Notes: generated by a model not told the origin, from the letters alone. A stretch of DNA of 18,882 nt from Thoreauomyces humboldtii (GCA_027596035.1 JADGJA010000434.1:1-18882), one strand, 5' to 3'; numbered from the stretch's first letter, positions 1-9,772 are shown. Made by a program: numbers and translations.

Positions 1-200
1 GTGCTGCCCTCTGGAGCGGCGCCGGTTGCGTTGGCGGTTCCCGCGGGGCTGCGTTGGGCGGGGTGCCCGGGTTTGGGGTGAGTGCCGTTACCGGGGTAAC
101 GGGACCCGGGTACCGGCACTCACACGAAACCCGGGCACCCGGCACAACGCAGCCACGCGGGAACCTCCAACGCAACCGTCGACTCTCCAGAGAGAAGCAC
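1..200. repeat. Large imperfect palindrome (inverted repeat), cut by window edge
   Basis: Bases 1-97 are nearly the reverse complement of 104-200, leaving a 6-nt tip at 98-103. The best part pairs 24-87 with 114-177: 64 positions with 6 mismatches. The outer part, 1-23 against 178-200, has 5 mismatches in 23. The inner part pairs 89-92 with 109-112 and 94-97 with 104-107. The outer end pairs right up to base 1, so the left arm may continue outside the window. The arms are GC-rich, and most mismatches are transversions. I see no transposase and no clear target-site duplication. It could be a foldback/MITE-like element, a hairpin-forming promoter or leader, or an assembly artefact at a contig edge. 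The open frames across it run in both directions and are not convincing genes. Confidence 0.88.
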
Positions 201-333
201 TTTACGAACGAGCGGCGGGGTTCCTGGCAAACAACCAGTTTTCGCGTCTTCGTCGTCTTTTGGGAGCCGGTCGGTGCAGGGGATTCTCTGAGCACTACAG
301 TCTCCCAGATCACGGAGAGCAACCCCCACACAT

Positions 334-1494
334 ATGCTTCGACGTCTCACGAAACTCTTCGCCCTACCTGGGGCTGACTTCAGTGGCGACGAGGACGACA
401 GTGATCTCCCCCAAACTAAGGAAGCAGAACCTAAACCAACACTCAACCCGCCGATACCACCGCCAAAGCCATCATCGTCTGCTGGATCCAGTCTGTCACC
501 GCAGCGGCCGGTGAGATCCGTATCTTCCACGGGCCATGCCGACGCTTCTGTCTCTCCACAACGTCCAGCAGAACTCCATCGAGAGATGGTTGTTCCAGCA
601 CAGTCGTCTTACGCCCCGCACGTTCGGCTCCCTATCGACCGCAGCTCGTCTACAGGAAGCGACAGTGCATGGTCGGTGAGGGCGGAAGCAGGGTCGGATG
701 TGGACGACGGTCCCGAGGGGACATCATCAGGATTAGCCACGTTGCCAACAACGACGCCTGCCAAGCAGGTCCCTGCTCCCGTTCTGCCGCGACTACCGTC
801 CTCTCTGGCGGATCTGCAGTCACGCTTACGGGTAGAGGCCTCGCCGGAACGGATTCGCACCCCGCCTGCGCGTTCTTCCAGATCGCCAGCACGCTCGACG
901 TCGCCTTTCGCCAGAAACCACGATGATGATGGCGAATATCTCGCCGCTGCATCATCTCCACCCTCCTCTCCCTATCGACCCCACCTGATCTCCCCTCTCT
1001 CCACCGCACCCACTCGCACCCACGCCCCGCACTCGTCCTCCCAGATCCGAGCTCGCATCAACGCCACGACCACGAACAGCCACCACCACCCCCTCGCTTC
1101 CACGTCCACGTCCAGACCACCTCGACACCACCACCACCACCCGTATCCGCCTCCGACGACGCAACGAGGTCTGTTCGCGAGTCACGTCACCCGTCGACAT
1201 CCGAGGTTCAGCCATCCGGACGCCCTTCCAGCCCGTCGTCCGACGAGGGTCGTCGACGTGGACGAACTCCTCCGCGACTCGAGGGCCAGGAGGGCGAGGG
1301 GAAAGGTGTCGGAGGTGGTGCTGACCGACTTTGTGGGTCTCGCCGTGAGGGATCCCACCTGGACGGGTCCGAGGGATCCAGAGGCGGACAGATGGTTGGG
1401 AACCTGGGAGAGGGCGGGACCCGAGACGCCGAGTCAGAGGGTTTCGAAGGGGACGGGGGACGACGGGGTCGGGGATGCCATGATGGTCGACTGA
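334..1494 (+). CDS. Hypothetical Ser/Pro-rich disordered protein (386 aa)
   Basis: A single open frame with an ATG start and TGA stop. I do not recognise a family. The N-terminus (residues 1-15) is a short basic/hydrophobic helix-like stretch, followed by an acidic patch (GDEDDSD) and a long region rich in Ser, Pro, Thr and Arg. Around residues 235-275 there are His runs, including one run of five His. The C-terminal part, about residues 300-360, is less repetitive (VDVDELLRD, then a basic RARRARGK, then WLGTWERAG) and is the best candidate for a conserved domain. Many SP/TP dipeptides suggest proline-directed phosphorylation; that is inference. The start lies 134 nt after a large palindrome. 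An intron inside the low-complexity region cannot be excluded. The gene converges on the p24 gene to its right. Confidence 0.55.
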   Translation: MLRRLTKLFALPGADFSGDEDDSDLPQTKEAEPKPTLNPPIPPPKPSSSAGSSLSPQRPVRSVSSTGHADASVSPQRPAELHREMVVPAQSSYAPHVRLPIDRSSSTGSDSAWSVRAEAGSDVDDGPEGTSSGLATLPTTTPAKQVPAPVLPRLPSSLADLQSRLRVEASPERIRTPPARSSRSPARSTSPFARNHDDDGEYLAAASSPPSSPYRPHLISPLSTAPTRTHAPHSSSQIRARINATTTNSHHHPLASTSTSRPPRHHHHHPYPPPTTQRGLFASHVTRRHPRFSHPDALPARRPTRVVDVDELLRDSRARRARGKVSEVVLTDFVGLAVRDPTWTGPRDPEADRWLGTWERAGPETPSQRVSKGTGDDGVGDAMMVD

Positions 1495-2158
1495 GATGTG
1501 TCGGAAGATCGAAGTTGGATGTGGGTGCGGCCTGCGTTCGGGATCGCATGAAACGGAAGTTCCGGGGAGTGGTTGCTTGTGGAGGTTTCTTTCGGGCTCT
1601 GGTTGCTGATTTTTTTTGGTGAGAACCGCGTGGCTAAAACTACGAATCGGATGATATCTTTTTCTGTGAACATGTCGGCCGGCAGTGAACGAAAGGCATG
1701 GACCTTCGATCCAACGTCACGGAACTCATCCCAGTTCGTTGACTGTCGCGGCGATGTACCACCACCACGGTCCCTTACCGTACCTGCATGCCCATCGTCA
1801 TCCTCTTTACGTCGCTTAACTCCAAGAACTTCGTTGATCGCCAACGGCGCATATGAAGAAGTCTCAACCGACGCACAAAAGCAACTCGAGAAACGTCAGC
1901 AACGAGGGCTTTGCCAATTGCCCTTCGCCGTCCGAAATGTATCCACACCCCAGAGAGATCAAATTGGACCAAGTTGCCCTATGACTTGATCTCTTGCTCA
2001 AGGATTGGTGGCGGCGCGAAGGCCATCCATTTTCATTCGTTGTTCGCTTTTCCAGTTCGCCTGTCAAGTAAAACGACACAGAAAGAACTGCGCAAAGCAG
2101 ACCCCCCGTGACATTTGGTTACAGCATAAAAAATAAGCCAACGCTTCCTCACGCGCAA
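1495..2158. other. Intergenic region between convergent genes
   Basis: This 664-bp stretch lies between the stop of the disordered-protein gene and the stop of the minus-strand p24 gene, so it should hold both 3' untranslated regions. It contains an A/T-rich point with a run of eight T near 1611 and an A-rich stretch near 2127-2136 that could serve 3'-end formation. The open frames present have no recognisable domain and look like chance. I see no RNA gene. Confidence 0.5.
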
Positions 2159-3133
2159 TCAGATGAGTTTCTGTGAAGCGATACGGAAGGATAAACTCTG
2201 GTCAGCTTCCAGCATGCAGGTCGTGGTGAGGGACGAGAGCAGATGAAACACCCACCTTTGCCTGGAAGAAACGTCGCAGGTAGGCGATCTGCCAGACGCC
2301 TGAGCTCACGAGGATGATCATGGTGAGGAGGTTGAACCACTTGACCCTCGAATTGGTCGATTCTACAGGAAAGATCGACGGTAGAAAAGTGGGGGGATCC
2401 GATGAGCGATTCCATGCAACCTTCCTTCTCCTCTCCCAAACATCGGTCCTTTACCGTTGACATCCCGCATGGCGGCCTCCCTGACCTTCATTGTCTCCAT
2501 CTGACCTCCGATCTCGGTGAGCACGGCCTCGAGCCGCTGAAGCTCTGCCTCGACGGGTCTCAGCTTCTTCTCCTTTATCTCTGCCGACATGTCAAGGGCC
2601 TCGGCACCCGTGTCGATGTGGAGGGTGACGGTCCTCTTGTGATCTGCGGTCTGGACGACGCCGACGTCGAGGGTGTTGGTGAGACAGAAGTGGACCTCGG
2701 CGTCGTCGTGGGCATTGAAGGCGAACTTTTGCTCGTTGGCGATGTTGAGCTTGTGCCAGTACTTGTTGGCGTGCGGGGATTGATCGAACACCTACGTACG
2801 TGGGCGCGGCGCGTTTCGTGTCAGAGGTGTTGGGAGGGACAGAAATGCTGATGTTTCTTCGTTTTGGTTTCTTGCTTTTACCTCGATGTCGACCTTCTGG
2901 TTGGAACCATCCGAGGCGTGGATGGTTCCCACCACCAGCTGCTTGTCCGAGATGAACTGGGAGACGCAGCGCCGTGTCCCTGCCGCGGATGCCTGGAGGT
3001 CGAACTTTAGGGCGGATACGGTCGGGGGGAGCGATAGGGAGAGGAGGATGAGGAGGATGCACGAGTAGGAAGCGAGGAGGGAGGAGAGGGAGGACCTGGA
3101 TGGCGCCGCCAAGCGTACTGGTCTTGTCGTCAT
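2159..3133 (-). CDS. ERV25: p24-family ER-Golgi cargo receptor, Erv25/TMED10-like (4 exons, 235 aa)
   Basis: Exons on the minus strand are 3133-2882, 2791-2455, 2362-2256 and 2170-2159. Introns are 90, 92 and 85 nt (GTAAAA..GTAG, GTAAAG..GTAG, GTGGGT..ACAG) and the phases join cleanly. The protein has a signal peptide (about residues 1-41, ending PPTVSA), then a GOLD domain starting LKFDL with the paired cysteines C56 and C120, a coiled-coil stalk (about 150-197), a transmembrane helix (about 205-225) and a short cytosolic tail with FF at 228-229 and KKLI at the end. In this family the GOLD domain and stalk select cargo and partner p24 proteins, FF binds COPII and the dilysine binds COPI, so the protein cycles between ER and Golgi. 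The long hydrophobic leader and LKFDL start support the delta (Erv25) class over Emp24. A longer upstream frame exists, but ATG 3133 is the only start placing the signal peptide at the N-terminus. Confidence 0.94.
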
Positions 3134-3642
3134 GTTGCTTGTATCGGTGGGGTGTTGACAAAGTTGTGGGAGGAGGATTGGGGGATGCCCCGTTTGGCCG
3201 TTTCGCCGTCTGCGTCGTCGTCGCGTGAACGACGGGGACCCCCGTTGAGCGAAGTAGGAAAGCCGACAGCTTTTCCCACTTAGACCAGGTGGCCCAATCA
3301 CCCATCGGGTGCCAGGAGGGAAAACTCGTCGGGACGGAACGAGAAGATTACGGGGGGTGGGGATACGAAGGAGGCGGTGGAGGAAGTCGATAGAGCGCTC
3401 CCTGTTCAGGTTGAGGAGAGGGTGGATGGAAAGGGGCGATCGCCGCGACTCGCCACATGGAAGCCGCCCAACGCAAGTCAGCGGGACACTCCCGCCGCCG
3501 CGTTTTCCCGTTCGCAGCTCACGCACCACTGTACTTCCAGGTGCCGAGAATCGTCACCATGACAAGCAATGGCAAATAGTCGTCTGCCGTATCGACCTGG
3601 AGAGTGGCGACGCCTTCGTCCTCGTCCGAAGGACTGGTGAGA
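3134..3642. other. Promoter/5' region of the p24 gene
   Basis: About 500 bp upstream of the minus-strand p24 start. It is GC-rich with purine/pyrimidine-biased stretches (CT-rich on the coding strand near 3160-3240). Open frames in both directions have no recognised domain and mostly lack a good ATG context. I cannot name a specific regulatory site here. Confidence 0.4.
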
Positions 3643-3762
3643 CTCCTAACCCAACCGCTTCCTTAGTTTAGTGGCAGACACTGCCGCAGCAGGAACGCAT
3701 CAAGTAGCGTAGAGAAACCGTTCCTAATCCAAGGGCTTCCTTAGTTTAGTGGCAGACACTGC
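3643..3762 (+). repeat. Tandem 42-bp direct repeat containing tRNA 5' halves
   Basis: Bases 3643-3684 and 3721-3762 match at 38 of 42 positions, 78 bp apart. Each copy has about 14 bp of shared leader, then GCTTCCTTAGTTTAGTGGCAG, the 5' half of the tRNA-His-like gene found at 4319. The shared leader shows that the copies arose by duplication of a larger unit and not by two independent tRNA insertions. Confidence 0.85.
3657..3705 (+). pseudogene. Truncated tRNA-His-like sequence, copy 1
   Basis: It starts with an acceptor 5' strand GCTTCCT that would pair fully (one G-T pair) with the AGGGAGC 3' strand of the gene at 4319. The D arm matches that gene but lacks one A (GGCAGACAC instead of GGCAGAACAC). 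The anticodon region is CACTGCCGCAGCAGGAACGC: relative to the intact copy, TTGTG, which includes the anticodon, is missing. After the variable region the T arm and 3' acceptor cannot be found. It cannot fold as a working tRNA. It may be a decayed gene or the head of a tRNA-derived SINE. Confidence 0.75.
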
Positions 3763-3764
3763 TG
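3735..3764 (+). pseudogene. Truncated tRNA-His-like sequence, copy 2
   Basis: It has the same acceptor 5' strand and D arm as copy 1, including the same missing A, so the two copies share that change by descent. Similarity stops in the 5' side of the anticodon stem (CACTGCTGC). No anticodon, T arm or 3' acceptor follows. Confidence 0.72.
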
Positions 3765-4318
3765 CACTAACCCATCAACCCAGCAACCGAGGAGGACTGG
3801 AAGTCGAAGGGGAGCGCGAAGCCGGGGGGAATGGAGTGGGCGACAACTGCACAGTACTGATCTCCATCATTCCTTCCTCAGCACAACTTTGTCGCAATCG
3901 CACACTTTCTGTCGCATTCAGTATGGCTTTCCGGTTCCGAACTATGTTTTATTGTCTTAACTACTTGCTTCCCGCCAGAAGTCAAATGTAAAAAATAAAA
4001 GTAAAGAGACAGAAAAGTAGCCAGGATAATCTCCATCTTTCCTTCATTGGGTGTGTCTGTCTGTGCCGACGGCCTCCCCAGGGCGTGCGATGAGATGGCG
4101 TGTGCGGGGTCAGAAAAGGAAGAGAAATGGGGGGAACGATTCCGGAGCTATCCAAACGTAACTGCACTGAGCTTGTAGATGCAGTTTTGGACAGCCTACT
4201 CGACTACGCGCAAAACAGCCGTCGACACACAACTTTGCACACACAGACCGCAAAAACGACTACTTTTGGCCCATTTTCACGTCGTTACAGGCACAAGAAT
4301 GGGTTGCATGTAAAAATT

Positions 4319-4389
4319 CCTTCCTTAGTTTAGTGGCAGAACACTGCCTTGTGGCGGCAGGAACGCGAGTTCAATTCTCGCAGGGAGCA
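4319..4389 (+). tRNA. tRNA-His (GUG), near-complete, no intron
   Basis: The cloverleaf can be drawn by hand. The D arm is GTTT-AGTGGCA-GAAC (4328-4342). The anticodon stem is CTGCC/GGCAG (4344-4348 with 4356-4360) with loop TTGTGGC and anticodon GTG at 4351-4353. The variable loop is 4 nt. The T arm is GCGAG-TTCAATT-CTCGC (4365-4381). The acceptor pairs CCTTCCT (4319-4325) with AGGGAGC (4382-4388): positions 2-7 pair with one T-G wobble, but 1:72 is C-C. The discriminator base is A4389, as in fungal tRNA-His, and CCA is not encoded, as expected. A T5 run at 4428-4432 could terminate Pol III. The C1 and mismatch are unusual, since tRNA-His normally has G1:C72 plus a post-transcriptional G-1, so this may be a weakened or decaying gene. 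The truncated copies at 3657 and 3735 keep G1. Confidence 0.78.
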
Positions 4390-4620
4390 TCGATCATCAT
4401 TCCGTCCCAAGTAATGGGCTCCCTCGCTTTTTGTCTTGGACCGGTACACGATATGCATGCATGGCACATCTCTCTGAGCTCCTTGAGAGAGTTGTTGAGT
4501 GCCAACGGCCAGCAGGCTCACAGCTATCAAAATGGCGCTACCACGGTTCAAAGGATGGCAACATGCCTTTTGGACCGTGAAACGGGAAATCTTATATATT
4601 TCTACGCAAGTCTCTTACGG

Positions 4621-4650
4621 CGTCCGACAAGGTCCGACAAGGTCCGACAG
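4621..4650. repeat. Three tandem 10-bp units, GGTCCGACAA type
   Basis: Three consecutive decamers, CGTCCGACAA, GGTCCGACAA and GGTCCGACAG, lie upstream of the Arf-GEF gene and near a TATATATT stretch. This could be a chance minisatellite or three copies of a factor-binding site; nothing in the sequence decides. Confidence 0.8.
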
Positions 4651-4810
4651 GGTGTAGCAGATATGTTGCTCTGCCCGGAACAATCCAACTCCGTTGTTGC
4701 TACGACGGCGCCCGGCTGCCTACCGTTGCATGCTTTCCAGCAGTCGCAAGGGAAGAAGCTGTCGAAGCGCTTACGGTGCTGGTAAACCGCTGGGTCGTGT
4801 TTTTGCCAGC

Positions 4811-4833
4811 TTCACCCCCCCCCCTTCCCCTTC
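4811..4833 (+). promoter_or_regulatory. Pyrimidine tract, likely core-promoter region of the Arf-GEF gene
   Basis: A C/T-rich run that includes ten C in a row (4815-4824) lies about 260 bp upstream of the ATG at 5089. Such CT-rich blocks commonly sit just upstream of transcription starts in filamentous fungi. That role is inferred from position and composition only. Confidence 0.35.
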
Positions 4834-5088
4834 GACATCTTGACCCTGGACCATAGCTGGAACTTCCTAGAACCAACCGCAACGCACAACGCCACTCCAA
4901 GCGCCCGTCAATCCAGCTACGTGTATAATCGGAATACCCCATACCCTTGGATATCACCGCCTTCTACTGCGACCGGCCGCTTTCCAGACGTTGTCACCTC
5001 TTTCGCCTTTGGTGAAATCCTCACCTTCCAACCCCCAGCATCCCTGCCACCTCTTACGGCTCGCGTATCCGGCGGATCAGGTAGCCCG

Positions 5089-8000
5089 ATGGCGGAAGTC
5101 GCGGCCGCCGAGCCGTTCATTCCGCCCCACGAGCCGCCACTTGGCGCCGCCCAGGGAGTTCGCTTGTCAGCGTCAGGGGAAGAGGATACCTCCTTGGATG
5201 GTCAACACCTGCCCGAGCAGCATGTCGTTGAACCAGCTCTGCAGCCTTCGGCCACATCGAAGCGCGACTCGCACATCTTGACGTTGGACGTCGGGACTCC
5301 CTTGTCCGTCGACATTCCCCAATGGCTTCTCTCGGATATGAGCAAGCACGCCAATGGTCAACGGTTTCCCCGTCGTGGCATGCAGCGCTCTACATCTGTT
5401 CCGCCGACCAGCACGTCTTGCGAGAATGTGAACATGGATGCGGACGAGGGCTCGCCAAGGTCGTCTCCTAGGTCCGACTCTTCTGCACGCGCGCGGCTGC
5501 GTTCGAAATCCGCTCCCGCCATAAGAGAGATTACTGGAACGAGGAACGATCACAAGGAACGCCCAGCTGACCGGACACAGGATGTGGAATTCACTTTTAC
5601 GAATCATGTACCAGTCAAACCTGACGACATCAAGGTATGCACAAGTTGCTGCAAGTTTGTCGAACGCGTCCTTACATGCAATTGGCTCTCAGACATCACC
5701 AGGACCACCGCTGCAAAATGCGTCGCTCAGCGGAATGGAGCCCGCGACGCCGCCTCCATTGGTATCAGTTTCTATGCCAGAAGCGACAGCTGTGGCACAA
5801 TCTCCAGCAGTCCCTGCCAAGGACCCTGCGATGCGCATTATCGAAAGCACAGATGTCTCTGAGGCTGCAAAGGACACACCCTCACGCCCAGCATCGCCCG
5901 AAGTGTCTCCTGAGAGCTTTATTCCTTACGAAGAGGATGGGTCGGATCGGCTTGAGAAAAAGGGCAAGTTTTGGACTGGATTCAAAGTACGTTATCTGGA
6001 TACAAAGTACGGTACAGAAGGGATCTTGTTGTTGTCGAACAGCTCGCAACTAAGCACCCTCTGCCTTCATTGCAGTGGTCAGTCAGTGATAACTTTGCCA
6101 AACTGCGAACGTCTCGGTCGACCATCGATTTCCGAAACCTGCCGCCGGTACGAGGACTTGCGGAATCGAAAGGCCCTTCGCCACTGACAGAGACGTTAGA
6201 GGTAGTCGCAAACCTTGTTCTTCGCTTGTTGCTTCGTTCTTACAATCGCACCGCATTCTCAGAACCCACGAAGCAGTGTTGGCAGCAGTAACACACCACC
6301 TCCAACGTCTCCACTTTCCCCATTGTCTACTCCGAAGGACCCCACAGTCATTGATCATCCACTTGCTATTCCTCCGCCAATATCTAAGCGACCGTCGGTA
6401 GCAAGTTTCACGAGTGCATCAGGAAATGGTGGCCGATCCACGCCGCCCATATCATATCCGGACCGAAGGCATTCTCGATCCACGACCGCTTCTGCCACAG
6501 CTGCAGTCATGCCGTCTTCCCTTCCCCCGTTGTCGCCGGAACCCACAACCCCTAGATCGTCCCATACGTTTTCGGCGCCAGGAACTCCTACCTCGCTGGA
6601 CGAGGCGGAAGCCGAGCGCATAAATAGTGTGATACGGAAACACAAGGAGGCAAACCTCGAGAAAATCATCAATCCCTCACCGGTACCCAAACGCAACAGT
6701 TCATATCATTCGGGTCTGGGCCACGCTTCGGGACAGCTGTGGCTGGGAACTGGCAGCGATACGTCCTCGGCGATAGATACATCTACACGCGGGTCTCCCC
6801 TTGAATCTCCAGACAGCAGCAAACCTCAGGCATTAACGCTGCCTCGCTCTCGCGCTGGGATCTCTCCCGTGGCTGCGGTAGCAATGCCGGCCAGCCCCCG
6901 CTCCTTACCACGGTTGTCGGCAGAGATCGGAGTGCGTCCTACTGCCGGCGGCGAGCCCTCCTATCCCGCAAGTCCGAAACCGCTTGGCGCGACCCATATG
7001 CCAGACGGAGGCAAGGAGGCGCATGTCAGCGATCATGTATCCGTTGCTGAGCCACCAGATCCGGCTAGTTTAGTTGAGCCGACAATGCAGGCTGGAAAAA
7101 CGTACAAGAAGATGGACCCTGAGCAGGTGGGCGTTCTTTTATTCAACGAATCTCTTGTGGAAATTCCGTACAACAAGATTTCGGAGATCATCGGCCGTGG
7201 AGATGATTTTCACAAAAGGATTCTTACAAGTTACATGAGCGGATTTGACTTTGCCGGGCATGAGATTGACGATGCGTTCAGGTAAGGACAAACAGGTGCT
7301 TTCATGTCGAATCCAGTCGCATGACTCAAACTTTTACCCTCTGTAGAGCGTTAGCGAATCATCTCCTAGTTACTGGGGAGTCACAAATAATTAGCCGAAT
7401 TATAGAGGCGTTCGCATTCCGGTGGTGGGATTGCAATCCAGATCTGTGGCCGGCTTATCTGAATAAAGGTTAGTCTACAATTAGCTGAAGGTTTTCATAT
7501 GTATAGCAAGGCTCTGGGTTTCATCCCAATCCAACAGAAAACGCCGAAACCATCATGAATTCTGTCATGCTTTTGAACACGGACTTGCACATCGCCAATG
7601 CGGCTTCGCGCAGCCGCCGGATCACAAAAAAGCAATGGGTATTTAATATCCTCAACTATCTTGTCGAAGTTTCACAAAAGAATGGCTGGCTGGGTGGCGA
7701 GGGAAAGGACGTGCGCACTTGGAGCCGAAATCTGGAAGGTATCCTCAAGGTAGAGTGGCTTTGGCAACGATATCCAGCTTGATCCCACATGGCTTATTCT
7801 AGTCATCTTAGCGAACATACGATCGAACTGCCAAAAGCCCACTCCCGCAGCGGGAGATGGCAAAAATGTCATCCGACCTGTCCGGTGCCGAAAGCGTTTC
7901 ACCCGAATTTTTGTCCCCAACCTCACCACAATTATCCAACGTACCTCGTATGCATCGTGATAGCTCCTCGCTGTCACTTGCATCTACCTTGTCGACCGGA

Positions 8001-9772
8001 ACTATGTTTTCAATATCGGACGGCAAACGGCGTGGACCTCTCAACAACTTTGGATTCCGCCGAAAAGGCGATCGGCAAGATACTCGGCACTCTTTCGGCG
8101 ATGCGCTATCCATGCAGCCTCATGCTCTCAGTCTGGACTCGCAACTGAACTTGGCGGCTGGTGGGCCGAGTCACTCGCTGGGTCGACACTCTACGGCGGG
8201 TGCTCTTGGGCAGCAGCCGCACGACGGATCGTGGGATGGTAGCGGAGACGCACCGGGGGCCATAGACAGTACAACCCCCGTCGTGCGCGGCGATATCCTG
8301 CTGGAAGGGCAAATGATCCGAAAGCACCTCAACGAGAAGGATGACGTGAAAGCGAAACATCGACAATGGGCCAAGCTTGATTGTACTTTGCGGCTTGATA
8401 TCGCAGCTGGTACGCTGGAACTGTTGATGGAGAAACTGGAGAAAGACACGAATGGTGGTGCTTCAGGGTTTCCTCCACTACCCCCCACGGTTACGGCTGG
8501 CGCTGACGACGTGAGCCCAGTCCCGATGCGCCGCAGCGGGACCACCGAGAGTACGAAGGCATGGGCAGGACCTTCGGGCGAAAGAAGTCGAATTAGCTCC
8601 GAGTCGGTGAGTGGAAGAAGGGTCCGAGTTTTACAATGCTCTTGATTATGCAACTCAATCACGGCCTATAGACGCGTCCAGGAAAGGAGCACATCACACA
8701 GTCCTTCAACCTGCTACATTCACTGGCGACGCCGCTACCGCCTCCAGGGTATTCTGCGTCTCGCCCTTATGTGTTCACTCTGCGCCTATCGGACGGCCAG
8801 ATATATCTGTTCCACGGATATAGCGCGGAGGTCGTCCGAGAGTGGGTTCGCACTATCAACACCTGGGCTGCCCGAAAGTCCAAAGAGCCGCTGTTGGGTA
8901 GCGGCGGGAACGCAGAGTTTGGATGGGGTCCTCTCTTGTGGGAACGAGAGGAGCAGAAGGACAGGGAGAATGGAGTCGGCTCGGCGGCGAGCGCAGGGAC
9001 GAGTTCGCCGTTAATACTTGCAAACGCTGGATTCACCCTCAGTCCGCTCAGTTCTGTTCCCGGTCCAAAGTATGCAGCTTCGATGCGCAGCTTTGCCAGT
9101 GCCGCCAGCGCCGAGAGCGGACGGAGTGCGGCCACTGTAGCCGGAATGGGAGCAGCGTCAGCCGACGCAAAGAAGGAGCTTGTAAAGCACCTCAAGCGCA
9201 CAAAAGTCTCGGAATGGATGCCACCAGTTCCCCTTGGAAGAGTCATGTCCGTGTTGCCAGAACCACGACAGCGCGCGGTATGGGCTCGACAGCAACAGCT
9301 CGTACTTGCCGACATCGAGGAGCACTCCGGCTTCCGAGATCCACTCGATCGCCTCTACGTCGGGCATCCGGCCCTTCGCCAAAAGGCGCAGGCCAATTGG
9401 ATGCGCAAACAGCGCTGGCTGATGCGCGAATACGAAAAGTACGGCACTTACGCGCAACTCCTCATAGGGGCGCCAGCGGAGGCCGGGACCGAGATTCAGT
9501 CCCCAGTGGAAATCCCGGCACCCCCCATCCCCGTCGCCGCACAGAAACCACGAAGGAAGAGTATCGGCCCGTCGACGACCTACTCGCCCGGGTCCATCGC
9601 ACCCGAGAGCCCACCCGCCGGAACTCCCGTCACCGCCGGCGTCACTAGTCCCGCTGCATCTTCCACCTCCTCAAGCAGCAAGACTCGCAACGATAGTTTG
9701 GACATGATATCAGAGGCGCGGGAAGCGGCCACCGAAACGGCCATGGTCACAGAGACGCGGTCACGGCCTTGA
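5089..9772 (+). CDS. Arf guanine-nucleotide exchange factor with Sec7 and PH domains, Syt1/EFA6-like (8 exons, about 1404 aa)
   Basis: Exons: 5089-5634, 5693-5986, 6076-6201, 6263-7281, 7347-7468, 7538-7749, 7812-8606, 8672-9772. Introns are 58-89 nt and all phases join. Residues 1-600 are Ser/Pro/Thr-rich and disordered. The Sec7 domain (about 606-765) keeps the catalytic Glu finger in TGESQ (E673) and the LNTDLH motif (715-720), the two sites that engage Arf and displace GDP. The PH domain (about 938-1107, from EGQMIRKHL to the Trp of TINTW) holds a long insert. A conserved post-PH helical segment (about 1214-1303, EWMPPVP to YGTYAQLL) is typical of fungal Syt1-type proteins. A disordered tail follows. 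The family loads GTP on Arf at Golgi, endosomal or plasma membranes; the PH domain gives membrane targeting. ATG 5089 is the first in-frame ATG and has G at +4. The gtag intron at 7750-7811 is the least certain junction. The C-terminal end could differ, because another frame stays open past 9772. Confidence 0.92.

Larger units (their letters stand above)
4390..5088. other. Intergenic region and presumed 5' leader of the Arf-GEF gene
   Basis: This stretch of about 700 bp lies between the tRNA and the ATG at 5089. It holds the Pol III-type T run at 4428-4432, a TATATATT stretch at 4593-4600, a 10-bp tandem repeat at 4621-4650 and a pyrimidine tract at 4811-4833. The frame of the Arf-GEF is open upstream to 4840 but contains no ATG before 5089, so 4840-5088 is best read as 5' untranslated leader or an unrecognised non-AUG extension. 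Confidence 0.5.

Noticed and set aside
26..530. Open frames on both strands across the left palindrome
   Set aside because: They begin at non-ATG codons, mirror each other because of the palindrome, and overlap the start of a better gene at 334.
1573..2111. Small plus- and minus-strand frames in the 1495-2158 gap
   Set aside because: No domain, no consistent start, and the position fits 3' untranslated sequence of two convergent genes.
2592..3529. Longer minus-strand frames over the p24 first exon
   Set aside because: One is a shadow in another frame and the other reads through an intron and upstream of the signal peptide.
4380..4427. GCTCCCT downstream of the tRNA (4419-4425) as a displaced acceptor strand of a permuted tRNA
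   Set aside because: It would pair perfectly with AGGGAGC, but a near-complete tRNA in normal order precedes it and a permuted gene would need the whole 5' half there; more likely a chance inverted repeat.
4840..5088. N-terminal extension of the Arf-GEF from 4840
   Set aside because: The frame starts at TTG and contains no ATG before 5089; there is no recognisable domain in the extension.
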